DNA of 64,000 nt from the NCBI GenBank assembly GCA_002331025.1, contig DCYG01000007.1:62001-126000 (forward strand). Reading direction: 5' to 3'. Both the position numbers and the translations under genes were made by a program. A model generated the notes under the pieces. It was not told the DNA's origin. It saw nothing but the letters and a program-made list of their open reading frames with translations, and did no database searches. The stretch is from Firmicutes bacterium UBA2116 (GTDB taxonomy: Bacteria > Bacillota > Clostridia > Tissierellales > Sedimentibacteraceae). Positions 43,595 through 52,134 of the stretch are shown piece after piece. The first letter of the stretch is position 1. Each line of letters opens with the position of its first letter.

Positions 43595-43611
43595 ATTTTT
43601 AATATAAATAA

Positions 43612-43646
43612 AAAACAGGCAAGTATATGCCATACTTACCTGTTTT
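43612..43646. terminator. Terminator of the small coiled-coil gene
   Basis: AAAACAGGCAAGTAT (43612-43626) pairs with ATACTTACCTGTTTT (43632-43646), with one mismatch and a 5-nt loop. The minus-strand product ends in T's. Confidence 0.75.
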
Positions 43647-43664
43647 CAACAAGTATCTCTTAAT

Positions 43665-43949
43665 TTAGTTATTATCAAGCTTAATTTCTTCTATTTTTCT
43701 TTTCAGAACATCAATAGTTTCATACGAATTAACGATTTTACCTATTAAATCTGCCATAGGGCTGTCGGGGTTACCTTTATCTTGCTCAAATATCATTTTA
43801 CCGATTTCTATAAAATATTGATTAATTTGCTTTTCTTCTGAAGATATTGCTGAATTAAGCTTCGTAGTTTCAGCAAAATCCTTCGCTTTTTCAGTTGCGG
43901 TACCTGCCGCATCACTAATTTTCTTGCCTAAATTATTTAAAAAAGCCAT
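43665..43949 (-). CDS. Small helical protein of unknown function
   Basis: A 94-residue protein starting MAFLNNLGKKISDAAGTATEKAKDFAETTKLNSAISSEEKQINQYFIEIGK, with a second helical stretch to the end (IVNSYETIDVLKRKIEEIK). It is wholly helical, coiled-coil-like, and lacks a membrane segment. Similar Clostridia proteins often carry a C-terminal zinc ribbon; none is present here. The ATG at 43949 has AGGGTGG upstream. It is monocistronic, between the ABC operon and BI-1 gene. The function is not known. Confidence 0.75.
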   Translation of the reverse strand: MAFLNNLGKKISDAAGTATEKAKDFAETTKLNSAISSEEKQINQYFIEIGKMIFEQDKGNPDSPMADLIGKIVNSYETIDVLKRKIEEIKLDNN

Positions 43950-44133
43950 AACATCCACCCTTTCTAAATTTATTATATTTACTAATTTTATACCAATTTA
44001 ATAAAATTTTAAACGAATTTTGTAAAACATTTATAATTTCTTAAGAAATATATATTATAATAAAGATTGAAAGATTTATAGGAAGGGAGACACCTTTTTA
44101 TTACATGGTAAGTCTTGAGGAACAGGAGGAATT

Positions 44134-44790
44134 ATGGATAGATATTATTACAACGAATATTCAAATAATAACTTAATAAATAAAGTATTAGTAGAATTTT
44201 TTGCTTTGCTTTTAATGTGTACTGTAGGTATGGTATTCGGCTTGATGTTTGTACCGCCGCAATTTGCATTTATAGCAGGCATCGGTTCGCTTATAGTCTT
44301 GATAATAGCTGCAGTAACCAAGAGAAGAGAATTTAAGCCGCTCTCAAGATTAAATTGTTTCTCTGTAGCATTTTTGATGGGAATAAGTTTATATCCCACA
44401 CTCATGTATTATTGGTCAGTTATGGGTTCATTTCTGGTTTTAGTGTCGCTGGGTATAACTACAGCTATATTTGGCGGCTTGGCATTATATTCATCACAAA
44501 CCAAAAGGGATTTCACATTCCTTGGCGGCACATTGTTTGCAGGTCTAATTGCATTAATATTGATAAGCTTAGTAGGATTTTTTATCAGATCAGAAATATA
44601 TCATCTTGCCATAGCATGGCTTGGCATATTGATATTCAGCGGTTATGTGCTGCATGATATTTCAATCATAAAGAACAGACCGTTTACAGAAGCAGATGTA
44701 CCGGCTATAGCATTAAACTTATTCCTTGATTTTATTAACATATTCATATATGTTCTGAGAATAGTTTCAAGATTCAGCAGAAGAGATTAA
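44134..44790 (+). CDS. Bax inhibitor-1/YccA-family membrane protein
   Basis: A 218-residue protein with seven membrane helices. The C-terminal signature SGYVLHDISIIKNRPFTEADVPAIALNLFLDFINIFIYVLRIV, with the conserved Asp residues that form the pH- and Ca2+-sensing di-aspartyl site, identifies the BI-1/LFG family. Bacterial members are Ca2+ leak channels or interact with FtsH. RBS AGGAGG. hom follows only 8 bp downstream. Confidence 0.9.
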   Translation: MDRYYYNEYSNNNLINKVLVEFFALLLMCTVGMVFGLMFVPPQFAFIAGIGSLIVLIIAAVTKRREFKPLSRLNCFSVAFLMGISLYPTLMYYWSVMGSFLVLVSLGITTAIFGGLALYSSQTKRDFTFLGGTLFAGLIALILISLVGFFIRSEIYHLAIAWLGILIFSGYVLHDISIIKNRPFTEADVPAIALNLFLDFINIFIYVLRIVSRFSRRD

Positions 44791-44798
44791 GGTGTAAT

Positions 44799-45848
44799 AT
44801 GATTACTAACAATATTAAAATTGCAATATTAGGCTTTGGTAACGTAGGAAGAGCATTTGCCAAGCTGCTGACAGAAAAACAGGAAGAAATATTTAATAAA
44901 TTCAGCTTAAAAGTTGATGTAGCAGCTATTTCAACCAGATCAAAAGGATGCTTAGTCAATGAAGATGGAATAGATTTAATAAGTGCGTTAAATGACTTGG
45001 AAAAATACAATTGCTTTGATGAAAACAGAAGTGATTATAAAGAAATTACTTCAATGGAAATTGCTGAAAATATAGATTATGACATTCTTTTTGAATTGAC
45101 TCCGCTTCGAATATTTTCGGGACAGCCGGCAATCGATCACATAAAAACGGCATTAAACAGAAAGAAGCATGCAGTCAGTGCAAACAAGGGCCCAATTGCA
45201 TGGGCATTTGAATTTTTGCGCGATTTGGCAGTGAAAAATGAAGTATTATTTTACTATGAAACAACTGTAATGGACGGAACACCGGTATTTAACCTCGTGG
45301 ATGAAACCTTGAAATTCTGTAAGGTAACAGAGGTAAAAGGAATATTAAACTCAACTACAAACTTTGTTTTAGAAGAAATTGCAAAAGGAAAATCATACGA
45401 TGAAGTAATAAAAGAAGGAAAGAGAAGAGGTTTTGTTGAAGAAGATACGTCCATGGATATAGAGGGATGGGATGCGTCGGCAAAGACAGCAGCACTTTTA
45501 AATGTTCTCATGGAGGCAGATATAACCCCTTACGATGTTGACAGAAAAGGCATAGAGGATATAACGTATGAACAAATAAAAGAAGCGGAAAGCAGAGGGA
45601 ATGTGATTAAGCTTCTTTGCTATGGCGGCATCAAGAACGGTAAAGTTATAGCAAGAGTAAGACCGGAAGAAATAGATAAGAATTCTCTGCTTGCCAGCAT
45701 AACCGGTACAACATCCGTAGTCAGCATTACAACAGATTTGATGGGTACAGTATCCATAGTAGAACACGAGCCTGAAATAGAGCAAACCGCTTATGGAGTA
45801 TTCAGTGATTTGATAAGGGTGTTGAGTAATAATTCATTGACAAATTAA
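44799..45848 (+). CDS. hom: Homoserine dehydrogenase, short form
   Basis: A 349-residue enzyme reducing aspartate semialdehyde to homoserine for methionine and threonine. The NAD(P) site reads KIAILGFGNVGRAFAKLL. HAVSANKGPIAWAF carries the conserved catalytic-domain Lys, TNFVLEEIAKGKSYDEVI the substrate region, and EDTSMDIEGWDASAKTAALLNVLM the D-x-x-G-x-D-A-x-x-K signature. The C-terminal ACT regulatory domain of long enzymes is absent, so threonine feedback through that domain is not expected. Confidence 0.93.
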   Translation: MITNNIKIAILGFGNVGRAFAKLLTEKQEEIFNKFSLKVDVAAISTRSKGCLVNEDGIDLISALNDLEKYNCFDENRSDYKEITSMEIAENIDYDILFELTPLRIFSGQPAIDHIKTALNRKKHAVSANKGPIAWAFEFLRDLAVKNEVLFYYETTVMDGTPVFNLVDETLKFCKVTEVKGILNSTTNFVLEEIAKGKSYDEVIKEGKRRGFVEEDTSMDIEGWDASAKTAALLNVLMEADITPYDVDRKGIEDITYEQIKEAESRGNVIKLLCYGGIKNGKVIARVRPEEIDKNSLLASITGTTSVVSITTDLMGTVSIVEHEPEIEQTAYGVFSDLIRVLSNNSLTN

Positions 45849-45895
45849 ATGTATTATAATAATATCAAGCAGGAAGAAATGATTTGGAGATGAAA

Positions 45896-46804
45896 ATGAA
45901 TACAATAAAAGTAATGGGCAACACATATTGCATCGATGTGGGCAATTCTTATATACCATTTTATAAATTAAATGAAAAAGATATTATCCTGTTAGATACA
46001 GGACACATACATGAAAGAAAAATAATAGAATCAGCTATAGAAGAAAATGAATTTAATATAAAAGGCATAATTAACAGCCACGGTCATCCTGACCACGTGG
46101 CAAACAATCAGTATTTAAAGGATAAATACAACTGTCTTATTGCTGCACCGATGTATGAAGCACAAATTTGCAGTTCAGCCATTAATCTTAAGGCATATTA
46201 TAATGATAACACCCTTACGGAAATAAAAGATAAATATGGATATATGCTGTTTGAAACAGATGTTTATATAACAGATAATCAAAATGAAATAAATTTTTGC
46301 GGAGTAGAATTTAGAATATTTCATACCCCAGGCCATAGTCCCTCGCATATTTGCATTACAACTCCTGATAATGTGGGCTATGTGGCAGACGCTCTGGTAA
46401 GCTATGAAATAATTGAAACAGCTAAAATACCCTTTGATTTTGTACTGTTGGAGGACTTGAAAAGCAAGGACAAGTTATTAAGCTATGACTGTGATATTTA
46501 CATTGTTGCACACAAAGGAATATATAATGATATAACAAATCTTATAGCTGACAATATTGCCTTTTACATCCATCGTGCAGAAAAAACATATGAATTAATT
46601 AACGGCAGAATGACAATGGGAGAAATAGTTAAGCAGGCTTCTATAAAATTTGATGTTAATTTAAACAACATATATAAATATGACATGATTAGAAGAATGC
46701 TGCAATGCCATACAGATTATCTTTATGAAACAGGCAAAATAAGATTAGTGATAGACAAAGGATTCAGAAAATATGAAAGAAAAAACAACCCTCTGAATTC
46801 ATAA
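45896..46804 (+). CDS. Metallo-beta-lactamase-fold hydrolase
   Basis: A 302-residue MBL-fold protein. The metal-binding motif is NSHGHPDHVANNQYL (HxHxDH form with HGHPDH), followed by IFHTPGHSPSHICI, the downstream Asp in VGYVADALVS, and a His in YIVAHKG. A C-terminal helical extension (about 225-300) is present. The ATG at 45896 has GGAG at 6 bp; a TTG at 45884 is also possible. The substrate (thioester, lactone or phosphoester) is unknown. It ends inside a bidirectional terminator. Confidence 0.87.
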   Translation: MNTIKVMGNTYCIDVGNSYIPFYKLNEKDIILLDTGHIHERKIIESAIEENEFNIKGIINSHGHPDHVANNQYLKDKYNCLIAAPMYEAQICSSAINLKAYYNDNTLTEIKDKYGYMLFETDVYITDNQNEINFCGVEFRIFHTPGHSPSHICITTPDNVGYVADALVSYEIIETAKIPFDFVLLEDLKSKDKLLSYDCDIYIVAHKGIYNDITNLIADNIAFYIHRAEKTYELINGRMTMGEIVKQASIKFDVNLNNIYKYDMIRRMLQCHTDYLYETGKIRLVIDKGFRKYERKNNPLNS

Positions 46805-46819
46805 ATATCAGAGGGTGTT
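46785..46819. terminator. Bidirectional terminator
   Basis: ACAACCCTCTGA (about 46785-46796) pairs with TCAGAGGGTGTT (46808-46819). The stem covers the end of the MBL gene and serves the convergent rhodanese gene. Confidence 0.75.
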
Positions 46820-46831
46820 TAATATAAATCT

Positions 46832-47221
46832 CTACTTAACAATTCTATAAGGCCAGGAGTTTATACCTCCAAAATCATATACATTTGTATAACCCATCCT
46901 GATTAAATCCTTCGATGCAGTTGCACTTCTGTTTCCGCTCCTGCAATATATCAGAATTTTAGCATCCTTGTCAGGAAGAATTTCCTCTGCCTTATCAGCA
47001 ATTTCAGTAACCGGCAACAACACTGCATTTTCAATATGTCCGCTGTCATATTCCTCTTGAGTCCTCACATCAAGTATAATTACGTCCTCGCTGTCGATTA
47101 TGGCTTTTGCTTCTTCTGCATTGATTTTTTTGTATTCGGTATTATTATCTATATTATTGGAGATATTACAACCCGTTAAAGCTATTGTTGATATCAAAAG
47201 CATTATCAAAAATCCTTTCAT
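46832..47221 (-). CDS. Rhodanese-like lipoprotein
   Basis: A 129-residue protein from the ATG at 47221 (RBS AAAGGAAA). The start MKGFLIMLLISTIALTGCN is a lipoprotein signal with lipobox ALTGC. The rhodanese domain reads ILDVRTQEEYDSGHIENAVLLP and ILIYCRSGNRSATASKDLIRMGYTNVYDFGGINSWP; the Cys of CRSGNR is the sulfur carrier. It is membrane-anchored on the outside and probably handles thiosulfate or persulfide sulfur. Confidence 0.92.
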   Translation of the reverse strand: MKGFLIMLLISTIALTGCNISNNIDNNTEYKKINAEEAKAIIDSEDVIILDVRTQEEYDSGHIENAVLLPVTEIADKAEEILPDKDAKILIYCRSGNRSATASKDLIRMGYTNVYDFGGINSWPYRIVK

Positions 47222-47358
47222 TATGTTTTCCTTTCTCACATCTGCAAAATTATTATGATTAATTATACCCTGAAGTATTCAAATTAAACAATTGTAAAGC
47301 TTAACACCTATAAAGATAAGATAGAAAGGGAGACTTAGAAATTTTAAGCAAAATAAAA

Positions 47359-47386
47359 TTGAAAATTACATTTTATATGATAGAAT
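47359..47386 (+). promoter_or_regulatory. Predicted promoter upstream of the DUF1904-type gene
   Basis: TTGAAA (47359-47364), 16-bp spacer, TAGAAT (47381-47386), 33 bp before the ATG. Confidence 0.5.
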
Positions 47387-47419
47387 AAAAATAAAAAACT
47401 AAAGAGAAGAGAGGTTAAT

Positions 47420-47746
47420 ATGCCGGCATTAAGATTAAAAGCAATAGATGGGAAAAAAGCTTTAACTATAAGCAGGCAGCTGATTGATGAGCTGCAGGAG
47501 TTGATTCAGTGTCCAAGAGATTATTTTAGTATTGAATTAGTGCAATCAAAATTTATCATGGATGGGAAATTCGTTGGAGGTCCTCAAATGGTAGATGTTT
47601 TATGGTTTGACAGAGGACAAGATGTCCAGGATAAAGCAGCAAAGATAATTACTAAACATATCAGCACAATAGGATATAAAAATGTTGATGTAATATTCCA
47701 TTCTCTTGAACATAGCAAATATTATGAAAACGGGGAACATTTTTAG
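47420..47746 (+). CDS. DUF1904-type tautomerase-like protein
   Basis: A 108-residue protein starting MPALRLKAIDGKKALTISRQLIDELQELIQCPRDYFSIELVQSKFI. The N-terminal Pro after Met, the beta-alpha-beta pattern and VLWFDRGQDVQDKAAKIITKHI fit the tautomerase/MIF-like fold of DUF1904 proteins. If Met is removed, Pro2 could act as catalytic base, but activity is unproven. RBS GAGAGG. It is followed by a nitroreductase 83 bp downstream. Confidence 0.78.
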   Translation: MPALRLKAIDGKKALTISRQLIDELQELIQCPRDYFSIELVQSKFIMDGKFVGGPQMVDVLWFDRGQDVQDKAAKIITKHISTIGYKNVDVIFHSLEHSKYYENGEHF

Positions 47747-47829
47747 AAATTAATCGTTGAATGACGGTCAATAATTTTTAAAGCTTTTTAAAAGAGAGGA
47801 ATAAATATTAAGGAGGCTTAAAGCGAAAC

Positions 47830-48666
47830 ATGGAATTTGAGAAATCGGTAATTGATTTAATCAAAGAAAGAAAATCTACAAGAACTTATGAGGTTAGAGC
47901 CTTAGAAGAGGGAGATTTAAGGAAACTTAATGCTTACTTAGATAAATTAAATAATGAAAATGAAATAAAAGCAAGATTTAAGATTGTTTCAAGCTTGGGG
48001 TCAGGTAAAGATGAACCCAAGAAATTAGGAACGTATGGATTTATTCAAGGAGCTAGTTCTTATGTTATAGGAATTATGGATAAGGATGAGAATGCTGCTT
48101 TTGATTTTGGATATTTATTTGAAAAAATAGTTCTGTTTGCTGCTGATTTAGGTATACAGACCTGTTGGCTGGGAGGAACATTCAGCAAGGAGAATTTTCA
48201 AGAAATTTCCGAATTAAATGAAAATGAATTTATACCTATTATATCCCCGGTTGGGTATAAAAAAGATAAGAGGCGTATTTTTGAAATTACAATGAGAGCA
48301 ACGGTTGGTGCCGATAAAAGAAAAACATGGAGCGAACTGTTTTTTAATAAGAATATGCAGCCGTTAAACGAAAAGGATGATAGTGAATTCAAGCCGGCCC
48401 TTGAAATGGTAAGGTTGGGTCCTTCAGCTTCTAATAAGCAGCCATGGAGAATTATTAAAGATGAAAATATGTTTCATTTCTTTCTTTGCAGGACTAAAGG
48501 CTATGGTGCAGCAGGTTATGACCTGCAATTAAATGATATAGGCATAGCAAAATGTCACTTTGATTTAACATTGAAAGAGAAGGGTATAAACGGGAGTTGG
48601 ATAGAATTAAAGAAGGTTGATGCGCATAATGATTGGGAGTATGTATCTACTTGGACAAAATTGTAA
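47830..48666 (+). CDS. Nitroreductase-family protein
   Basis: A 278-residue two-lobed nitroreductase-fold protein. The FMN-binding start is VIDLIKERKSTRTYEVRALEEGDLRKL; ADLGIQTCWLGGTF is the central dimer-core motif; and the second half holds the repeat MVRLGPSASNKQPWRII, the conserved substrate-site segment. The length matches the larger TM1586-type nitroreductases. The RBS AAGGAGG is unusually far (13 bp) from the ATG. It ends in a strong bidirectional terminator. Confidence 0.87.
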   Translation: MEFEKSVIDLIKERKSTRTYEVRALEEGDLRKLNAYLDKLNNENEIKARFKIVSSLGSGKDEPKKLGTYGFIQGASSYVIGIMDKDENAAFDFGYLFEKIVLFAADLGIQTCWLGGTFSKENFQEISELNENEFIPIISPVGYKKDKRRIFEITMRATVGADKRKTWSELFFNKNMQPLNEKDDSEFKPALEMVRLGPSASNKQPWRIIKDENMFHFFLCRTKGYGAAGYDLQLNDIGIAKCHFDLTLKEKGINGSWIELKKVDAHNDWEYVSTWTKL

Positions 48667-48680
48667 TAGTTACATTAAGC

Positions 48681-48722
48681 CTGAAGACGGTTCTGTTGCT
48701 TATTAAACAGAACCGTCTTCAG
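48681..48722. terminator. Bidirectional terminator, 17-bp perfect stem
   Basis: CTGAAGACGGTTCTGTT (48681-48697) pairs perfectly with AACAGAACCGTCTTCAG (48706-48722). The mgsA stop codon and its last codons are part of the stem. Confidence 0.9.
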
Positions 48723-49140
48723 ATTTTTCCCTGATATACTCTGTATCCATATAGCTGGAATTAAGCAGAAAATCTGCCGTTGATACGTTTGTGGCTACCG
48801 GTATGTCGTAAAGCACGGCTATTCTTAACAGTGCCTTTACGTCAGGATCATGGGGTTGTGATGATAAAGGATCCCAGAAGAAAATCATGAAATCAATCTT
48901 ACCTTCTACTATGGAAGCCCCGATCTGCTGGTCACCACCTAATGGACCGCTTTCAAATGCCATTATAGGAAGAGACGTTTCTTCAACTATCATTCTTACC
49001 GTAGTGCCTGTTCCGCACAGAAAATGCTTTGACAGTATATCTTTATTTTCTTTTACCCATTTCAGGAGTTGAACCTTTTTTCCGTCATGGGCTATTAACG
49101 CAATATTTTTTTGTTTTTTTATATCGTTTAGTTTTCTCAT
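48703..49140 (-). CDS. mgsA: Methylglyoxal synthase
   Basis: A 145-residue enzyme converting dihydroxyacetone phosphate to methylglyoxal, a bypass of lower glycolysis. The signatures are ALIAHDGKKVQLLKWVKENK, GTGTTVRMI, ESGPLGGDQQIGASIVEGKIDFMIFFWDPLSSQPHDPDVKALLRIAVLYDIPVATN. The catalytic Asp lies in GPLGGDQQ. It starts 10 bp after the unknown 329-residue gene and is the last of a three-gene operon. Confidence 0.96.
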   Translation of the reverse strand: MRKLNDIKKQKNIALIAHDGKKVQLLKWVKENKDILSKHFLCGTGTTVRMIVEETSLPIMAFESGPLGGDQQIGASIVEGKIDFMIFFWDPLSSQPHDPDVKALLRIAVLYDIPVATNVSTADFLLNSSYMDTEYIREKSEDGSV

Positions 49141-49150
49141 AGGATACCTG

Positions 49151-50140
49151 CTATTGAAGAAGTGATTTTTCCATTGATTCCAAGGCTTTAATATCTTCTG
49201 GTTTTAGCTTTTCATACAAGTCCTTTCTATAAGCGGTAGCTTCCTCAGGTTTGTGTATTTTTGCCTTAGCCTTGATGACATCAGACCAGTGAATTTTCTT
49301 ATTCTTATAATATAAGTCAAAGTCAACTAACCTTTTACCATCAATTGTATATTCTAATGCCATTAGAATCTTTTTAACCTCCAGTGGTGTAAAAAATGTA
49401 AATAATCGTACTTGGTAGGTTAATACTGAGTAAAGCAGCACGGCATAATCTTTAGTCCAGCTTTCACCTAAAGTCATACCTATTTCTAACTTTGAAAGCA
49501 CGAACATTAATCTGTCATAATTCTCTTTATATTTACCTGTGGAATCATATATATTAATTCTAAGCTCATACCATTGCTTATCATCCAAACTTTGGGTGAT
49601 AAGCTTCAGACCCTCTAAACGCAGTTGTTCTTGAACTTCTCTGATCGGTTGAGGGATTAATAACTTAGTCTCCAGAAGTTCGTCAACCGGACCGATAAGT
49701 ACTTCGTTTGTGAAGGAAATAATAGTATCATCCTTTTCACCCAAGCCAATTCCGTCAACTAAATCAACCTCTTTACCGTCAAAAATTTCCTTAAGCTTTT
49801 CAATAAGCTTGTGTCCATCACCGGGTATACGCATAATTACTGATGCCGGTCCCATGTCAACCCTATGTACAAGATTACATGCATGACTATTGATAATTGA
49901 AGAGAGTACAATAGTTGAAGCATCATTGATAAGAATAATTTTTTTTGCATCTTCTACATATGTTTTTTTATGATTGATATCTGTTATGAAGCAAAGGGTA
50001 CTATATTCTGATGCTATTTTAACTCCCCGCTTGTAGTCCGTAACCTCACCATTTAGATTTGTTTCTAAAAAGTTTGTAACCTCATCAATCTTTTCGCTTC
50101 TGATAAACAAATAACGTGGTCCCATTCTGAATAATAGCAT
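49151..50140 (-). CDS. Conserved-looking protein of unknown function
   Basis: A 329-residue soluble protein, start MLLFRMGPRYLFIRSEKIDEVTNFLETNLNGEVTDYKRG. There is no signal peptide or membrane segment. It has a mixed alpha/beta N-terminal half (two similar KxxxFLETN.../IDEVxxF-like strand-helix units, and VLIGPVDELLETK) and a helical C-terminal half (about 190-328, SKLEIGMTLGESWTKDYAVLLYSVLTYQVRLFTFF). I recognise no family. RBS AAGGAGATATCTT. It is sandwiched between a phosphoesterase (15-bp gap) and methylglyoxal synthase (10-bp gap), so a link to glycolytic regulation or phospho-metabolite control is possible. Confidence 0.8.
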   Translation of the reverse strand: MLLFRMGPRYLFIRSEKIDEVTNFLETNLNGEVTDYKRGVKIASEYSTLCFITDINHKKTYVEDAKKIILINDASTIVLSSIINSHACNLVHRVDMGPASVIMRIPGDGHKLIEKLKEIFDGKEVDLVDGIGLGEKDDTIISFTNEVLIGPVDELLETKLLIPQPIREVQEQLRLEGLKLITQSLDDKQWYELRINIYDSTGKYKENYDRLMFVLSKLEIGMTLGESWTKDYAVLLYSVLTYQVRLFTFFTPLEVKKILMALEYTIDGKRLVDFDLYYKNKKIHWSDVIKAKAKIHKPEEATAYRKDLYEKLKPEDIKALESMEKSLLQ

Positions 50141-50155
50141 AAGATATCTCCTTCC

Positions 50156-50788
50156 TCATAATCCGATTCTTTTTAACTTCATACCTCTTGAATTGTTTGT
50201 ACCTATAGGATATTCCAAATGAAATACATTTTTATTCGACAAATCAATTATATTGATATTCAATAATCCGTTAAGTCCAATTGTCCCTTCTTCATTATAA
50301 TGAACAGGCTCAAAGCTGTGACCATAAAGATTAAAGTCAATATTATTATATGGATTTTCCTTGTAATAATGACCGACTGAGATGTTAAAACCATTGATTG
50401 TCAATACACCATCATCTTCCAGTATTGTACCCTGCCCAGTTAATTGACTGACGGTTTTATAATCATCATGGTTACCCATTATATAATAGATTTTTACAAA
50501 TTTATTCTTTTCTAACCCTTCAATAAGTTTTGTGACACCCTTATCGTAGCAGTCAATCCGGTTTTTATAAACCCCCAGCTTGATATTATCCGCCATATCG
50601 CCGGTATGTATAATATATTGAGGCTTAAGGACATCAACGATTCTAAAAATATAATTATAAACATCTACAGGGGTATCACTTATATGCAATAATATAGGTC
50701 CTTTTATATTTTTCAACAGTTCTTTTGATATATAAGGATAGTTAAATAAGGATAACAATCCTACATAGGCATTCTTAAGGTTTTTCAT
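50156..50788 (-). CDS. Calcineurin-like metallophosphoesterase
   Basis: A 210-residue protein from the ATG at 50788 (RBS GGAGGAAAATTAC). The two-metal site is built from ILLHISDTPVD, IIHTGDMADNIK, IYYIMGNHDDYK, ISVGHYYKENP and FNLYGHSFEP: the D-x-, GD-x-, GNHD-, GH- and GHS set, although the first motif is D-T-P rather than D-x-H. The first-gene position in a three-gene operon with mgsA suggests a phosphatase linked to central metabolism. The substrate is unknown. Confidence 0.87.
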   Translation of the reverse strand: MKNLKNAYVGLLSLFNYPYISKELLKNIKGPILLHISDTPVDVYNYIFRIVDVLKPQYIIHTGDMADNIKLGVYKNRIDCYDKGVTKLIEGLEKNKFVKIYYIMGNHDDYKTVSQLTGQGTILEDDGVLTINGFNISVGHYYKENPYNNIDFNLYGHSFEPVHYNEEGTIGLNGLLNINIIDLSNKNVFHLEYPIGTNNSRGMKLKRIGL

Positions 50789-50836
50789 GTAATTTTCCTC
50801 CAAGCATTGCTATGGTATGCCTTTTTATTTAATATT

Positions 50837-50865
50837 ATTATATATAATCTTTTTAATTAAAGCAA
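50837..50865 (-). promoter_or_regulatory. Predicted promoter of the phosphoesterase-mgsA operon
   Basis: On the minus strand: TTGCTT (50865-50860), 17-bp spacer, TATAAT (50842-50837). Confidence 0.55.
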
Positions 50866-50890
50866 GAAAGTAACTTTTTCATATTTTTTT

Positions 50891-50914
50891 GATTAAGAAA
50901 TATATTTCGGGTAT
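50891..50914 (+). promoter_or_regulatory. Possible sigma-B-type promoter of MDR gene 2
   Basis: GATTAA (50891-50896), 12-bp spacer, GGGTAT (50909-50914), matching the spacing of the element before the paralogue (38224-38247). A TATAAT (about 50922) further on is also possible. Confidence 0.4.
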
Positions 50915-50949
50915 AAGCATTATATAATATTTAAAAGGAGAGTGATGCG

Positions 50950-51948
50950 ATGAAAGCAATGGTAATAAATAAATTTGGGGGACCCGAAGTATTTGAGCTG
51001 GTTGATATGCCCAAACCGGAGTTAAAGCCCGGATACGTTTTGGTAAGAGTTATGGCAAGCAGTTTAAACCCATTTGAGGTAAAGCTGAGGTCAGGACTTT
51101 TACCTGAGATTACTCCACCGTTTCCTGCTATATTAAATGCGGATTTTTCGGGGATAGTTATTAAGAATGGGGAAAACGTTGAACTGTACAGACCGGGAGA
51201 TGAAGTTTTTGGGTTCATAGGCGGTTTGTTAGATGAAAGTGGAGCTCTTACAGAATATGCTATAGTTGACGAAGAGCTTTTATGCATGAAGCCGAATAAT
51301 GTGGATTTTAAAACTGCGGCATTATTTCCGTTGGTAGGCATCACCGCATATCGGGCAATTATGGAAAAGTCCAACATCAAGCCCAATGATAAGGTTCTGA
51401 TTCACGGAGCGGCAGGCGGAGTAGGTCATATGGCGGTCCAATTTGCAAAAATGTTGAATGCTGCGGTTTATGCCACAGTTTCAAGTGATGAAAAAGCAGA
51501 AATTGCTGAACATCTTGGAGCAGACTATGTTATAAATTATAAGAAAGTAAGTGTGGAGCAATATGTGAAGGAATTCACAGACGGGAAGGGGTTTGATGTA
51601 GTTTTTGATACTATAGGTTGTGAAAATCTGATCAACAGCTTTAAGGCAGTAAAACCTGAAGGTCTTGTGCTAACAACCAATTCGAGAGTTTCCTTAGATT
51701 TAACCCTGATTCATCACAAGTCAATAACATTTAAAACAATTTATATTGTATTACCGATTGTAAACAATGAACACCGATATGAAATAGGAAATACATTAAA
51801 TGAAATCAAAAAGCTTATTGAGACGGGGGATTTAACTATTTATAGGGACGAAAATGAATTTTCCTTTTCGGAAATAGCTAAAGCTCACCAATACTATCAG
51901 GACGGAAACACTACAGCTAAAATTTCTTTAATAAACGATTTGATTTAA
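50950..51948 (+). CDS. Zinc-less MDR oxidoreductase, copy 2
   Basis: A 332-residue paralogue of the protein at 38283-39281, with identical layout: KAMVINKFGGPEVFELVDMPKPELKPGYVLVRV, NPFEVKLRSG, LIHGAAGGVGHMAVQFAKML and FDVVFDTIGC. The 5' untranslated region is also conserved with copy 1, suggesting a duplication of gene plus promoter. Probable NADPH:quinone or enone reductase. RBS AAAAGGAG. It ends with a strong terminator. Confidence 0.9.
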   Translation: MKAMVINKFGGPEVFELVDMPKPELKPGYVLVRVMASSLNPFEVKLRSGLLPEITPPFPAILNADFSGIVIKNGENVELYRPGDEVFGFIGGLLDESGALTEYAIVDEELLCMKPNNVDFKTAALFPLVGITAYRAIMEKSNIKPNDKVLIHGAAGGVGHMAVQFAKMLNAAVYATVSSDEKAEIAEHLGADYVINYKKVSVEQYVKEFTDGKGFDVVFDTIGCENLINSFKAVKPEGLVLTTNSRVSLDLTLIHHKSITFKTIYIVLPIVNNEHRYEIGNTLNEIKKLIETGDLTIYRDENEFSFSEIAKAHQYYQDGNTTAKISLINDLI

Positions 51949-51990
51949 AAAGGATTTTTCAGAAAAATATTTGTAATTAAGCATTATAAT

Positions 51991-52020
51991 AAAACCCTGC
52001 AGCATTTACTGCAGGGTTTT
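51991..52020 (+). terminator. Rho-independent terminator after MDR copy 2
   Basis: AAAACCCTGCAG (51991-52002), 6-nt loop, CTGCAGGGTTTT (52009-52020), then a T-run. Confidence 0.9.
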
Positions 52021-52054
52021 ATTTTTTTATAAACATCCTTATATCAATAAAATA

Positions 52055-52106
52055 TTATCGTAAAACGATAAATAATTATTGACTTATATAAAAAACTTGA
52101 TATAAT
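52055..52106 (+). promoter_or_regulatory. Operator dyad and promoter of DUF2975/HTH operon
   Basis: TTATCGT (52055-52061), AAA, ACGATAA (52065-52071) is a perfect 7-3-7 dyad. It ends 7 bp before TTGACT (52079-52084), 16-bp spacer, TATAAT (52101-52106). The likely binder is the small HTH protein of the operon. Confidence 0.7.
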
Positions 52107-52134
52107 TATGATTATAAATAACTAGGAGGCAGTT

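Noticed and set aside
44090..44172. Small frame ATGGTAAGTCTTGAGGAACAG upstream of the BI-1 gene
   Set aside because: It overlaps the BI-1 start in another frame and contains the BI-1 RBS; no independent RBS.
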